From Trichobilharzia regenti (taxonomy: Eukaryota > Platyhelminthes > Trematoda > Strigeidida > Schistosomatidae), in assembly GCA_944472135.2 (NCBI GenBank), contig OX235263.1, positions 89,312,721-89,376,720 of the forward strand: DNA of 64,000 nucleotides, read 5' to 3'. A program made the position numbers and the translations under genes. Shown here one piece after another: positions 42,012 through 53,759 of the stretch. The notes beneath the pieces were generated by a model, which saw only the letters and a program-made list of their open reading frames with translations, did not search any database and was not told the origin of the DNA. Positions within the stretch are counted from its first letter, which is position 1. Each line of letters starts with the position of its first letter.

Positions 42012-42088
42012 GCTCCTTTACAGGGAATCGAACCTGGGCATTCCACGTGAGACAGGTGGAGATACTCACCACTATACTACTGAGGAGC
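42012..42088 (-). pseudogene. tRNA-Asp-like pseudogene
   Basis: The minus strand folds as a cloverleaf: acceptor GCTCCT/AGGAGC, D region AGTATAGTGGTGAGTA (box A), anticodon stem TCCAC/GTGGA around a 9-base loop containing GTC, and T arm with CAGG/CCTG and GGTTCGATTCC (box B). It closely follows tRNA-Asp(GTC). Two extra bases in the anticodon loop (CTGTCTCAC for CTGTCAC) and a mismatch in the acceptor stem make a working tRNA unlikely. Confidence 0.75.
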
Positions 42089-42119
42089 ACTTTGTATTCT
42101 TAAAAAAGAATTAATCATC

Positions 42120-42645
42120 TTTTTATGTTACAAATCATTGAGTTATTTTTGGTAAAATTGAAAGAAATTTGTACTGGGGAGTCGATTGCTCTACGGCATG
42201 TAGTTAGCACTGACTATGTTGTCTAGAAGGACGATGGAGTCTATGGAGGCCTGCTTGAATCACTGGGCTGCATGCTTCTCATTGCAACACAATACACATC
42301 ATATTTCTTCTTATTCCTAATGTTTTAAGTTATCAATTATGTTCTTTGGTCGCAGAATGTACTAACGCTTATTTTTAACGGGTTTTCAAAATACTAGTGG
42401 TCATTTCTCACTGACGAAGGTAGAATATTGTAAGAGTTTGATTGATGCTTCAAATAAAACTACAATTTGGCACATGGATGGTTGTTCTACTTATAGATCC
42501 TGGATGAATAAAAAATATTATGCAATAGATTACTCTGACAGTTTTGTGCATTCTGAATATTTAATCCAGAATGAAGCCCGTTTCATTGTTGTTGATATTT
42601 CCCAGCTTTGATCTTCACTAGTTGCTAAACTTATTGTATTTGTAT
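42120..42645. other. Intron 2 DNA, nothing recognised
   Basis: No coding frame and no repeat from this window's families. Confidence 0.4.
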
Positions 42646-42649
42646 TATA

Positions 42650-43705
42650 TTTGTTTGCTTTAATTCCTAGAGGAACATAGGGCTTCAGATGCGCTCGTCT
42701 TCATTGCGTTCGGTTCTCCACCACTAACGTTTTCACCTGGCTCCACGTCTGCCCATATACTACTCTTCACATTGACTCCTCCAAGTCATCCCAACCTCGC
42801 ACTGACGACCGCCTAACTTGCCGATTCCCATTCGGGTTCTACTCTAGTGATGGCTTTTCTTGTAATGTCACTCACTTGATGGTTTGTTTGCTCACATTAT
42901 GGCCAATCCACCTCCATTTCTTATTGTATATTTCTTGCACAACCGGCTCCTACTCGGTTGGTTTGTTTATTGTCAGAGATCCCTCTCTGTTGCTGATCTC
43001 TTCTGACCCGCCATCTGATCTTGAGCGGAGAAGCTGTTGATGAAGTTGTGTAGTTTGTTTGAAGTGCTCTTGATGACGTGGCGTGATGTCAAGTCTCTGA
43101 TCCATATAGCAAGTAGCACTAAATTCACATTGAAGTTGAAAATCCGGATCTTATTTTTGATGCTGAGTAGTGCTGTTGACCTTAACAGTTCCGCCTGTAG
43201 TTGAAAAGATGCTTCCCAAGTAGGTAGGTCGGTACTTAAAGGAGGTTGCTTCTTTCAGATTTCTCTCATTTATGCTGATTGTTGTCTGTTCTTTTTGTTG
43301 CTGCCGTTGCTGTTGGCCAGGAATCTTTATCACCTATCTCTGTTTTCTCTATATTCACCTAAAATGAGATCCTATCTTTGGTGCTTCCTCTTCTTGCATC
43401 TTGTTGCTATTCACTTGCATATCTTCCAGTTTGTGAGAAATCAGACACATATCACATTGGCGAAGTCTAGACCCTCCAAATTTTTGTGTGGGTTCATTTT
43501 ATGCCTGTTTCCTCGTTCCCCTGCCTGCTGTTTGTTGCATTATCCAGTCTACCTCAGTGATGAAAATCGTCGGAAATAGTAGGCAGCTAGCTTGTTTTAC
43601 TCCCATCTTCACTTCGAAGGATTCCGTGATATTCCCATTGTGGATTACTTGGCATGCATTATTATCGTACAACTGTTGGATGAGAAGTATAATTTTTACT
43701 AGTTT
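42650..43705 (-). mobile_element. RTE-type LINE, 3' third
   Basis: From TTTAATTCCTAGAGGAACATAGGGC (3' end) through the FNSNVKS, NERNLKEATSF (43151-43333 frame), ADD-region and GVKTGVKQAS-like motif B to GYDNNACQVIHNG near 43660. It is the subtype of 19355-22420, with several frameshifts. Confidence 0.85.
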
Positions 43706-43837
43706 ACCAATTTTTATTTAGTTGATAATCTAGTAAAATGAAACAGATTAAACTTTGCTGACAGTTATATTTTGCGAAAAACTCCTCTCTTCGTAGAAAG
43801 TTTATTCATTCCATATTTCATTTCAGATTTCGTTTTC

Positions 43838-43955
43838 AACTGACATTAATTAAAGAATAATTGATAATCAAGGAACACTGGACGCCTATTCTGTCTTAGT
43901 ACAAGACTCTTAACTAGTGCCAACCATATGACTCTACTAAGGATTTAAATGGTGA
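43838..43955 (-). mobile_element. Hammerhead SINE family C, ancient remnant
   Basis: AACTGACATTAATTAAAGAA, GAACACTGGAC and AGTACAAGACTCTTAACTAGTGC follow the C tail and hammerhead order with much loss. Confidence 0.35.
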
Positions 43956-44394
43956 CTGTAAACTTACAAGAACAGCCAGCATAATTTAGTTTTCAAAAAC
44001 TCCAAAAATTATGTTAATTTTTGACTAAATTTCTATGGAAACTAGTCAAAATTCCTACTAAACTATTATTCTCAAGCTCATTGATGGACATAGTGTGGAT
44101 ATCCTAAGGCTCTAATAATAAATCATGTCCAAGGGAGTTCACCTGTATGCCGGTGAAGGGGATCGTCATTGATGTCATTGGTTGGAGGTAGTGCTATATC
44201 GCCAACTGATAAACTTTTAACTGATGGTTCAGTGAATTCCTACCCGATGGTGGAATGATGTGCAAGCTAGCCTGATAATCCGAAGGTTTTCACTGCTAAA
44301 AAAACATCGAAGTAGGACGGGTGGCTATCGACAGCATCTTCGATTCCAAAGATTGTCTAACTGTTGTTAGTTCGCCGTGAAACCTACAATGAAA

Positions 44395-45015
44395 TTAGCC
44401 AAATTGTCTAGAAAACTGCAACAGACAGGCCGTCAACAATTTGAAATCAATGTGGAAATATACTCCGTTCAGCATGAAGAATAAGAATCGAATTTCACAG
44501 CACTAATATCAAGTCCCTGTGCGTCGGTGGCGCAGTGGTTAGCATGCTCACCGATCATGCACATGCTCCGGGGGTCGATCCCCGGCCACAGACGCACTCC
44601 TTTACCTCGCTAAGCCAGAAATAATGCTGGTAAAGAGGAAAGGTTGGGCATGAGGCTAGCAACCCCATCCTGTAAAAATAAACACTGCTACAGAAACTTC
44701 AAGCCACTAGCTTGAAGCCCTATGTTCCACTGAGGAACATGAAGGAGAAAAATATATCAGGTTCCTGCTTCTATAGGTCCAGAGGCTTGGTGTATCAGCA
44801 AAAGGCATTTCCAACGGGCTGCAGAATTTTATCAACAGATACCTTTTCTGGATCTATATAAAAGATCAGGTATACAGAAAGGATTAGCAACAAGGAAGCT
44901 CTTGAAATGAACAAACTAAGAACCTATTGCCCAACAAATATGGCGAAGAAAAATGCAGGAGGATTGGACATACATCAATGAGATTACTCAGTGACATCGC
45001 CATCAATTCTCAATC
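44395..45015 (+). mobile_element. RTE-type LINE fragment, split by SINE-A
   Basis: The left part (to 44517) has the LKSMWKYTPFSMKNKNRI reading and breaks at CTAATATCAAGTC. The right part (from 44758) resumes with CCTGCTTCTATAGGTCCAGAGG and continues to the RRLLSDIAI-like C-terminus. It is badly decayed, with no 3' tail. Confidence 0.7.
44518..44757 (+). mobile_element. SINE-A, best preserved copy
   Basis: The head is nearly a cloverleaf: GTGCGTC and GACGCAC outer strands pair perfectly, box A GTGGCGCAGTGGTTAGC, and a T arm CCGGGG/CCCCGG around GTCGAT. Then TAATGCTGGTAAAGAGGAAAG, the RTE-leader-like GAGGCTAGCAACCCCATCC, AAACTTCAA, CTAGCTTGAAGCCCTATG and TTCCACT. Imperfect 12-bp duplications TATCAAGTCCCT and TATCAGGTTCCT flank it within the RTE. 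Confidence 0.9.
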
Positions 45016-45659
45016 TCCGTTTTCATAACTTACTACACTTAATAAGTTGATGAGAGTCCACTAGCAATGTAATTCTCGGTGATTATGTGGGATATATTAG
45101 TAACCATAGCTCTGGTTAGACACGTATTCAAGAGTAGAAAAAGTGGTTGGCTGTATTAATAATTTGGGATGCACGCACGCACATACGCACACAGACACAC
45201 ACACGGGGAGAGAGGAAAAATTTGCATTATCATACAGTATTTGTCTTCTAAATGGTCTAGTTAAAAATTCATCAATTCATGGATAATCCCCATCCAGGCA
45301 TTAATGAAAACAAAACATGTAGATCAGCGAAGAGTTATTCTTTTCACCGGCCAATTCATTTGCACAGCTGTACAATCGCAAATATATATGTGTTATTTTG
45401 TATGTATGTGTACATTAAGTTTGTCAAACAAAATTACAATTGGTTAAGGTTATTTTAACTAAACAGGTGAAGATTGGTAATACAAGTCAAGAGAATTAGG
45501 TATTAAGGAAATTAGTAGGGTAGTAACAAAGGTGATGAGTTGTCGCAAATAGTTGTTAAAGGAAGTTATGTAATAATAATAAGAATAGTCTGATGAGTGA
45601 GTTCTACTCAGGATGCACACAGAAGCAAAGTGGATAATACGAAGTTACGTAAGAGTTCT

Positions 45660-45960
45660 AAATGAATAGAATTATAAGCATTTAAAGAAACAGGCAAACA
45701 AACAAAATCAAGTCATCAAAACCAACAATTGAACACCTGGTTAACACTGATCATTCCATTTCAAAGTAATCTACAGAGTCAACAATAACCTGTCGAAGAC
45801 AATACGATTTCGTCTCCTTCGCATCGCTGAAACTCTGGCCATTCACATAGAAAAGCCGGAGCTGTGCATACAAAAGAAGATTACTCAACCTTTTCTACTG
45901 TCATGCTAACAATGTTTCGATTTGATTTTTTTTATTTTGATTGTTTGACAAATTTAATGT
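45660..45960 (+). mobile_element. Penelope-like element, end of endonuclease
   Basis: Plus-strand reading YRVNNNLSKTIRFRLLRIAE, then TLAIHIEKPELCIQKK, is the C-terminal helix and tail common to PLE endonucleases here (compare AIDIHKLKPPLCIEKQ at 5450). Confidence 0.65.
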
Positions 45961-46239
45961 ACACATACATACAAAATAACACATATGCATATTTGCGATT
46001 GTACAGCTAAGAAAATGAATTCGCGGGAGAAAAGAGACTCTTCGCTGATCTACGTGTTTTGTTTTCAAACATTCATCAAATCAATGAACCATTTATTTCT
46101 AATTTCTCAAGTGGGGACTTTGTTGCTGACGGCTATAAGACTTACCACTCAGATAGATATTGAGGGTCTTTCATTCAACTGTCATTATTTGTCAACTAAA
46201 TTCAGATTACTGCATAAAGTCATATGACAGTCGGCTTTC

Positions 46240-46420
46240 AAATATTTAAAGTCAAATTTCATCACGAAGTATTGGACAATGGTTTCGTCCAATCTAAGGA
46301 CTCTCCAGCAGGATGTGTTGAGTATCGCAGACAGAACGTTTATGTTACAAGTCTGTCACATTACCTTCCAGCCACTGAGACGAAATCCATTTGGCCATTC
46401 AGACCAAACTAAGATGAAAC
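46240..46420 (-). mobile_element. Hammerhead SINE family C, old copy
   Basis: The minus strand reads CTGGAGA, GTCC/GGAC stem II, GAAACCATTGTC and CAATAC, a hammerhead with one essential A changed. Flanks are decayed. Confidence 0.5.
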
Positions 46421-46936
46421 AGCTGCCCGGTGCTTTTTTATTTTGCATTCGTTCTCACTTCAGTCTCAGTTAAGCTGTACTTATAGTGGTATTACCATTG
46501 ATAGATAAAATCAGTGAAATGAAGGATGGAAGGAGCTCCTGTAGTTCCAGTGATTATGAGTAGTCGTGATTATCAGGATTCATGAAGTTGGGTGAAAGGA
46601 CATATACTGACAATAACATAACGTTGGTATCACTGTGTATGGCAAACTGGCACATGTCAGACTCCATGGATATCCTTGTTCGTTTGATTTGTTCATAATG
46701 TATTCAATTCAACTAAGACCCGTGGGAAGGAGGTGGACACAAGTGTAAAACCTGTCAAAGACCTCATGAATTAACTATTAAGCGTTGATTTTATTTATTC
46801 CTTCCGATGATATTACGACTAAATTTTAGCCATGAAAATTCTTTGAACGTTTCGATTTGTACTTTTGCGATCAAGAATTATGCATCGTTATGGGGGTGCA
46901 TATGAATTATTACCGCCCGCTAATGTTCTTTTTTGA

Positions 46937-47167
<231 letters not shown>

Positions 47168-47204
47168 TGAAGTTTTCAATTACGCAGTTTACTTTTAACT
47201 TTCT

Positions 47205-48830
47205 TATCTATGAAGAAATCTGAAGTCCTGAATGCAATCAAGATGCTAAAAGCTGGAAAAGCAGAAGGACCAGATAGAATCCCAGCAGAAGCATTGAAAA
47301 TGGACCCAGAGACAACAGCGGATTTGATGACGCCATTACTGGAGAAGGTGTGGAAAGAGGGCGAAGTACCTGAGTATTGAAAGAAACGATACTTATTCAA
47401 ACTACCAAAGAAAGGAGACTTAAGTCAATGCAAAATCTGACACGGAATTATGCTCCTGTCCATCCCAAGCAGAAAACTAAGCCGCATCATCCTGCAGAGA
47501 ATCAAACACACCAACCTGGATGGAAAACATCGACCGGAACAAGCTGGATTCAAGAGAAACAAGTCATGTATTGATCAAGTCGCCACGATACGGATCATCA
47601 TTGAACAAAGCTTGGAATGGCAGTCACTCAACTCTCTATCTCAACTTCATCGATTTTGAAGAGGCCTTCGACAGCGTCGATCGAGAGGTGATTTGGCGAC
47701 TACTTCGCTACTACGGGGTGCCATCGACAATTATACATCTCATCCAACAGTTATACGACAATGCTGCATGACAAGTAATCCACAACGGGAAACTTACGGA
47801 ATCCTCCGAAGTGAGGACGGGAGTGAGACAAGGCTGTCTACTATCACCAATGATCTTCCTGATTACAACTGATTGGATAATGAGACAGAAAACGGGCAAT
47901 GAGGAAACAGGCATAAAATTGACTCACACAAAAAGAGATTTGGAGGATCTGGACTTCGCCGATGATGACATATGTCTGATTTCCCACAAACTGGTAGATA
48001 TGCAAGTGAAAAGCAACAAGTTGGCAGAAGAAGCATCCAGAGTAGACAGGACTTCAAGTAAACATAGACAAAACAGAGGTGATGAAGATTCCTGGCCACC
48101 AGCAACAGCCACAGAAACAACAACAGACAACTGTCAGCCAGGATAAATGGGAGGAACCTGAAAGAAACAACCTCCTTTACCTACCTACCTGGGAAGCATC
48201 GTTTCAACTACAGGCGAGGGGAACTGACGAGGATATCAAAGCCAGAATTGGAAAAGCAAGACAAACCTTCATTACTCTCATCAAGCCAGTGTGGAGGTCA
48301 ACATCACACAGCAACAAAAATAAGATCCGGATTTTCAACTCCAATGTGAAGTCAGTGCTACTTCCTATACTGATCAGAGACTTGGCCAGCGTGTCAGAGC
48401 ATCTCAAACAAACTCCAGACCTTCATTAACAGTTGTCTTCGCTCAATACTCAAGATCAGATGGCCACCAGAAAAGATCAGCAACAGAGATCTCATGCAAT
48501 GAACAAACCAACCAATCCAGCAGGAACCAATTGTGCACAAAATATGCTGGAAGAAATGGAGGTAGGTGGATTGGCCATTCTCTTAGTAAACAAACCATCA
48601 TGCGACATCACACGACAGGCTCTCGAGTGGAACCTGAATGAGAAGCGGTGAGTTAGCTGGTCGTCAGTTTGAGGGTGACATGGAGGAGAAGGTGATGTGA
48701 ATAGGAGATGAAAGCATGTGAGCAGACCTGGATCCAGGTGAAAATGTCCGCAGATAACCGAACGCCATGGAGACGTCCGGCTCAAGCCCTATGTTCTTCT
48801 AGGAACTAAAGGTAACAATAATAATAAAAA
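47205..48830 (+). mobile_element. RTE-type LINE, 3' half in PAK intron 3
   Basis: It starts inside the spacer (EVLNAIKMLKAGKAEGPDRI) and covers all RT motifs in broken frames: SRKLSRIILQRIK, NFIDFEEAFDSVDREVIW, RTGVRQGCLLSPM, DLDFADDDICLIS. Then the C-terminus and the TTCTTCTAGGAACTAAAGG end plus AATAATAA. It has the same orientation as the host gene and begins about 80 bp after the exon donor. About 85-90% like 19355-22420 by eye. Confidence 0.88.
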
Positions 48831-49140
48831 ATTGTAATAAAAATGGAAACAAACTCAAGAGGTTGATTGGCGAGTGGAACTCGAGTGAGATACGACGAGT
48901 TGTGCGTCGCCAACTTATGGCGCTGAGTGGTTCATTGGAAGCCAAGGATCGCTGAACAACTCTTTTACACCTAGGATGGGATTTTCCAGAATTTCTAACT
49001 CAATGGTTCATGATAAACTGTTGATTTACGAATCCAGTCCATTGAACGTTCTTGTTACTGCGTTTGAATTAACTGACCCGTAAATACTAATTTTCGTCAG
49101 TTCGCGATACACCAATAATATCAATCAATAATGTGTTAGA
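48831..49140. other. Intron 3 DNA, nothing recognised
   Basis: No repeat or coding match seen. Confidence 0.4.
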
Positions 49141-49149
49141 AGTTATTTT

Positions 49150-49350
49150 GTGGTTGGGGACTAGCAGTGGAATCCAGGATGGGAATTCCGTCCCATTTGA
49201 GACTCATCCGCTAGCTGAATGTACCTGCATTCCCCAGTGAGTGATGATGTTCCCATAGAGGCTCGAACCCAGTGCCCATAGTTTCAAACACCAAAGCGTT
49301 ATCCTCTAGACCACTTGTGGCACAAGAGAGCCACGTCTTCTGCAATGGGT
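49150..49350 (-). mobile_element. Smalpha SINE, full unit with decayed hammerhead
   Basis: The minus strand reads GAAGACGTGGCTCTCTTGTG, tRNA-like head with TGGTCTAGAGGATAACGC and GGGTTCGAGCCTC (49258-49270), then the hammerhead with CGGATGA for CTGATGA and GACGGAAT for GACGAAAT. Two essential changes, so inactive. It sits about 105 bp upstream of a PAK exon. Confidence 0.8.
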
Positions 49351-49454
49351 CATATTAATTATTGAAGTGAATTTTAGATTTCTCCGTCAATTTGATTAAA
49401 CAATAATGTGTTAGTGATTCGATTTATTTGATTTTCTGAAATCATTTTTTTCAG

Positions 49455-49682
49455 GTATCTCCTGAACATCCACGAAGACGAAGTCTTGTCGGAACACCAT
49501 ATTGGATGTCACCTGAAGTGATTAGTCGTTTACCTTATAATACATCAGTAGATGTTTGGTCAATGGGTGTATTACTGATTGAAATGGTTGATGGTGAACC
49601 ATCGTTCTTCAATGAACCACCTCTACATGTTATGCGACATATTCAAAGAGATGGTATCCCTCACTTGATGAATCCTCACAAA
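49455..49682 (+). CDS. PAK4: PAK kinase exon: activation loop to helix G
   Basis: The exon is 76 codons between acceptor TTTTTTTCAG and donor GTGAGT. It begins [21 protein letters not shown], so the activation-loop serine ([11 protein letters not shown], equivalent to the activating Ser of PAK4) and the APE-like SPE are present. [18 protein letters not shown] follows (helix F) and the exon ends at NPHK. RTE and Smalpha copies fill the intron just upstream. Confidence 0.95.
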
Positions 49683-49779
49683 GTGAGTTCTTCTTATTGA
49701 TCATAATATAAAATTCTCCATCGAAAGTGTAGGTAGGAACATATCTTTGGAAAATAGGCCGTTGTATATTTTTATTTTG

Positions 49780-49952
49780 ACTATAGCTTGACTCCACACC
49801 GTATTTTTTGTACAAGTATGTAATTTTTAGCATGTGAAACCGGTAGCCAAAATTTTACAGGCCTACCATAGATATCAGGTGTGCGTCGGCAGGGGACTGA
49901 AACCCGGACCGTGTGGATGGTCGATGAGAGTCCTAACCGCTGTGCCAGTCTA
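49780..49952 (-). mobile_element. SINE-B, full copy
   Basis: The minus strand reads head (CACAGCGGTTAGGACTCTC, GACCATCCACACGGTCC) with a damaged box B (GGTTTCAGTCCC), then the body TAGGCCTGTAAAATTTTGGC to GTGTGGAGTCAAGC. Confidence 0.85.
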
Positions 49953-50117
49953 ATGAAAATGATTTTAATATTGAGACTGTAAAATAATAATTCTAAACAA
50001 TTAGTAAGGCAGTTAGTGAGAACACTTATTATTTGAGGACTGATGATATTACCTAGGTGGCCAGCAGCAGTAGGTAGGGCAAGATTCGAACACTAAACCC
50101 ACTGGCTTGAATCCAAG

Positions 50118-51075
50118 TGTAACAAGAAAAGAAAAGGGCCAGGCAGCAGATCGTTTGTTAAGGAAATTAGCACGTATTTATATATATTTCATGTACATTA
50201 TATAGCTTATTGAAGCAGACAAACACAGTCTTCTGATTGGTTGTTTCTTGCTCAAAGTTATTCTGTGCGTCGGTGGCACATTGGTTAGGACTCTCACCGA
50301 TCATGCACATGGTCCGAGGTTCGATCCCCTGCCGATGCACACCTAATATCTATGGTCGGCCTGTAAAACTTGGGCTACCGATATCCATGCTGAAAATTCC
50401 ATACTTGTACCGAAAATACAGTGTGGAATCAAGCTGTAATCAAAAATAAAAATAAAATTCTGTGCTGCTTCTGACTGATTTCTCAGAAAGTTAAGCCATA
50501 TATCTGCTAATCGTATTCGCCCACGTTAAGTCTGCTGTGATTGGTTGTTGAATCAGCCGTGTTCATATTTTCTCACAGCCAATATTAGCGACATGGACAT
50601 TGACGTAAATTAATGCCTACCGATTGGCTAGTAGCCTGCTCTCATCACACTCGTCCCCCCGTCACATAGTTTGGACTGAAGTCGGCTTGATCTACTTGGT
50701 GCGGTCGTCATCGTTAGCTTGTCTCGCTGCATCCATTTCTGGAGCTCGCTGACGTTCAAGCGCTTCTCCTTGTTCGCCATTGCGATTGTGTCTGCGTAAC
50801 CTCACCTCGAAGTGACCATATATGGTCCTTCCCACTTTGGAAACTGCTTGCCTGACCCTGTCGGACATTCGTCGGTATTTCGGCTCACACTTTCATATGG
50901 TGCTTTCGCTCGACCTCCAAGCAGCGTCACAAGTAGCAGCTTCATCGCTGACAGATATTGAACGCCACTCAACTGCTCAGAAGCCTTGAATTCCTGCCCG
51001 AAGATCCATCAAAATCTGCAGGGCATAGGCTTTCCATTTGTCGGTAGGCAGCGACACCAATTCTACTAGTCGATA
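50118..51075 (-). mobile_element. LTR retrotransposon fragment, 3' LTR plus pol end
   Basis: LTR 50118-50649 has the same TG...CA ends as the solo LTR at 37268. Next to it, on the minus strand, is a purine tract GGGGGGACGAG (50650-50661). Beyond it is decayed coding sequence with phrases such as GQEFKASEQLSGVQYLSAM and GKQFPKWEGPYMVTSR, in the style of the Gypsy-type pol C-terminus. About 620 bp of LTR are missing compared with the solo copy. A SINE-B lies inside. Confidence 0.75.
50265..50456 (+). mobile_element. SINE-B inside an LTR, 9-bp target duplication
   Basis: Complete head (GGTGGCACATTGGTTAGGAC, GACCATG-type arm as GATCATGCACATGGTC, GAGGTTCGATCCCC) and body to GTGTGGAATCAAGCTGTAAT plus A-rich tail. 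ATTCTGTGC occurs at 50260-50268 and 50457-50465. The interrupted LTR resumes exactly after it. Confidence 0.9.
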
Positions 51076-51870
51076 ATTTGTTAGTCTGTCCGAGTCAAGG
51101 ATTTATCTATCGTGGTTTTTCTTCACAAGTCAGCTTTTAGTGATAGATTACGGTGGCTATTCAGTTGTTATTACTATTATTACAGCTTCACATTACATCG
51201 CATTTACGATGAGATCTGTAGCAATATGGTTTATTCCACTAATTCATTCCCACGGAAAATATTTATTTGAACTACACCTAGGTGTCTGTTAATGCAGGAT
51301 TAAGGTTTAGTGATTCAATCAGTGACACTTAGGAGTGAAATGGAAAATCAGTCGTAGTAGGATTCAAATCAACAGTTAGGATATTGCTAAGTGTCCTAAT
51401 AGATCAGCTAAGAGACCTAGTTCCTCGGGTAATTGTATCACTGCAGTCACCACGAGTAATGTCCAGATGTTATGTCAATGAATGGTAAGATATTTAATAT
51501 CCTGTATACCATCACAAATAGCTGCCCAGTTAGGTCTTTTCGTATCAGTCGTGTCTGCTGTCAAGAGGAGCACGTTGTTAGCTAGTGGCAGGACCGTCTA
51601 CTGATTTGCTACGAAAGTGTGCTTAATATCATTTGCAAGAGTACAGCTGCTAACGTCTTGAAATCAATCAAATCCCTGTAAAATCACTTGAAAATTAGTC
51701 CAGTGACACTGACTATAGACTGAAGTTACCTGAAGATTAAAGTAGTTGAAAGTCGTGATCAAAAGAGTGAGCTAAGCTGGACATGGGGACAAACACTCAC
51801 AGAGGATATTGGCTAGCTGTAGGGTCGATTGGCATAAATTAGTATCTTTAGTCCACTGGGTACCGTACCA
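51076..51870. other. Intron 4 DNA, mostly unassigned
   Basis: Faint D-like phrases at 51290-51440 (GATTCAAATCAACAG, AGAGACCTAGTTCCTCGG). Otherwise nothing. Confidence 0.35.
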
Positions 51871-51874
51871 GTGG

Positions 51875-52045
51875 CTGAAGCGTTTACGAATTTTCTCCCT
51901 TCATAACATGAAAGCCCCGAGGTTCGGCCTTTGATGAGGATATGATTAACTAACCACCTGTGAAGAGTCTGAAACAAAGACGAAACAGCTGTACATTACT
52001 TCGTGATTTTCAGTGGTTCTGAAAATGATGTAGATTCGTGATTAC
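51875..52045 (+). mobile_element. Hammerhead SINE family C, decayed copy
   Basis: CCGAGGTTCGGCC (box B like), CTGTGAAGAGTCTGAAACAAAGACGAAACAGCTGTACATTAC and the AGTGGTTCTGAAAATGATGT tail. The first strand has lost its C and stem I is gone. Confidence 0.6.
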
Positions 52046-52149
52046 AGTTTATCAGTGGTTATTTCCTATTCGAAAGGATTATAAAAAGCCTAAATTCTGG
52101 CTACATATATGGAAAATGGTACTGTGTTTTGCACAATCGTTTTAAATGT

Positions 52150-53050
52150 TCATTATAGTAAATGTTTTTTGTATTTCTCAGTGATTGGAAAAAACGACAT
52201 TACTGTTTTTTACGGACGTTTCGCTATTTATTGTTGTTGCTAATAGCTTTATCAAAAGAGTACTATTAGACCAGAATTTACGACATCCACTCAGCTTATA
52301 TATAACAAACGTAATCATTGATCAACAGCATGTGATCGTTTCGTGCTGTCAAATTGGCCAATTGGTAAAGATAACAAAATCAGGTAAGTGTCGAAAGTTG
52401 GATTTGATAGGTGTGTAAAATTATAAAAGCAGCGTGTGTGTTTACATAATGAAATGCTTATCACATTTGTGTTGAGTCTGTCACTTCATGGGGGTAGATT
52501 GGGGGTGGTGGTGTTGTAACCAGGTCAAATTCTGGTTTGATCCATCATTTGTATTCAGCTTAGACAATTTGGACTCCACTTGATATGAAGTTCTTCTGAT
52601 AATATTAGACGTTCTTTGTGATTTCTGAAATGCTTTTTCTTGAATGGTGATTTCAATATTGTCAAAGTCAATTGTGTGGCCTGATTCTATAGTTTAGCGT
52701 GTAGAGGAGCTATGGCTGATGATTTTTCTTCAAGCTTTTGTAGTTCAACTTGATTTCTCAGTGGCTGAACAGGCATTCACTCTTTTGGTTTTGATTTCGC
52801 GCAAGTCTTGTCCCTTGTATATCTCATCACATTCGAAGCATTTTATTTTAGACACAATTATATAGAGAATCTTTAGGGATTTGGTCTTTAATATAGACAA
52901 GTGTGTGTCTGATATTTTGAAACAAAGTTTGATGTCTGTCGTGAATACTGAGCGCCCTTCTAATATCGTCTGACGTCTCCGCTCCGTGTTTTCGGAATAC
53001 GTTTTCGACCATACTTAATGTCAGTGTGGAATCGGCTATAGATTCAGGCC
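52150..53050 (-). mobile_element. Penelope-like element, left half of inverted pair
   Basis: It matches the 3' half of the PLE at 13116-15435: the frame region 52848-53108 carries the linker and endonuclease start (VENVFRKHGAETSDDIRR), and 52495-52860 the GIY domain end and 3' UTR. It is mirrored by 53050-53640. Confidence 0.75.
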
Positions 53051-53640
53051 AAAAATTTATCCTGACAATATTGAAATTATCATCCAGAACAAGCATTTCA
53101 GAAATCACAAAAAACGTCTGATATCATCAGAAGAACTTCATATCAAGCTGAATCCGAATTGTCTGAACGCAACAGGAATGATGGACTGAAACAGAATTTG
53201 GTCTGGTTACAACACTCCACCCTCAATCTTCCCCATGAAGTGAAAAAATCAACACGAATGTGATAAAAAATTTCATTATGTAAACACACGCTGCTTTTAT
53301 AATTTTATACAGTTATCGAATCCAGCAGTCGACACCTACCTTGTTTTGTTATCTTTACTGATTGACCAAGTAGACAACAACGTAAAAATTACCCTGTGCT
53401 GATGAAGTCTGATTAGGTCGCTATTTAATGCAATCTGAGTGGGTTTTGTAAATTCTGGTTTATTAATTCAACTTTGTTAAAGTTATTAGCAGCAGCACTA
53501 AATAGCGAAACGTCAGTGAAAACGACAACAATATCGTTTTGCTCTTTTTCATTCACTGGGAAATAGAAAAATGGATACTGAACAAAGAGTACTCTTTTCG
53601 ATAACCCCTTCATCACCAGGCTCTACATTTATACATACAT
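53051..53640 (+). mobile_element. Penelope-like element, right half of inverted pair
   Basis: The plus strand reads PDNIEIIIQNKHFRNHKKR (as in 13437-13655) and the same 3' UTR down to AATAGCGAAACGTCAGTG near 53505-53522. The arms mirror 52210-53050 imperfectly. Confidence 0.75.
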
Positions 53641-53759
53641 TATAGTGAATGAATGAATGAATTAGTGTTATGAATGACATTAATGTTTAAATAACATCAA
53701 ATCAATAATACTGATAGATTACAGCTGAATCGCATCAACACAAAATAAGCTGAATGTCA

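Noticed and set aside
53395..53525. CTGATGAAGTCTGATTAGG followed 80 bp later by AATAGCGAAACGTC in a PLE 3' end, a possible extended hammerhead
   Set aside because: The CTGATGA and stem strands are not adjacent as required, and the sister copies at 13125-13222 and 52210-52340 do not preserve the pairing.
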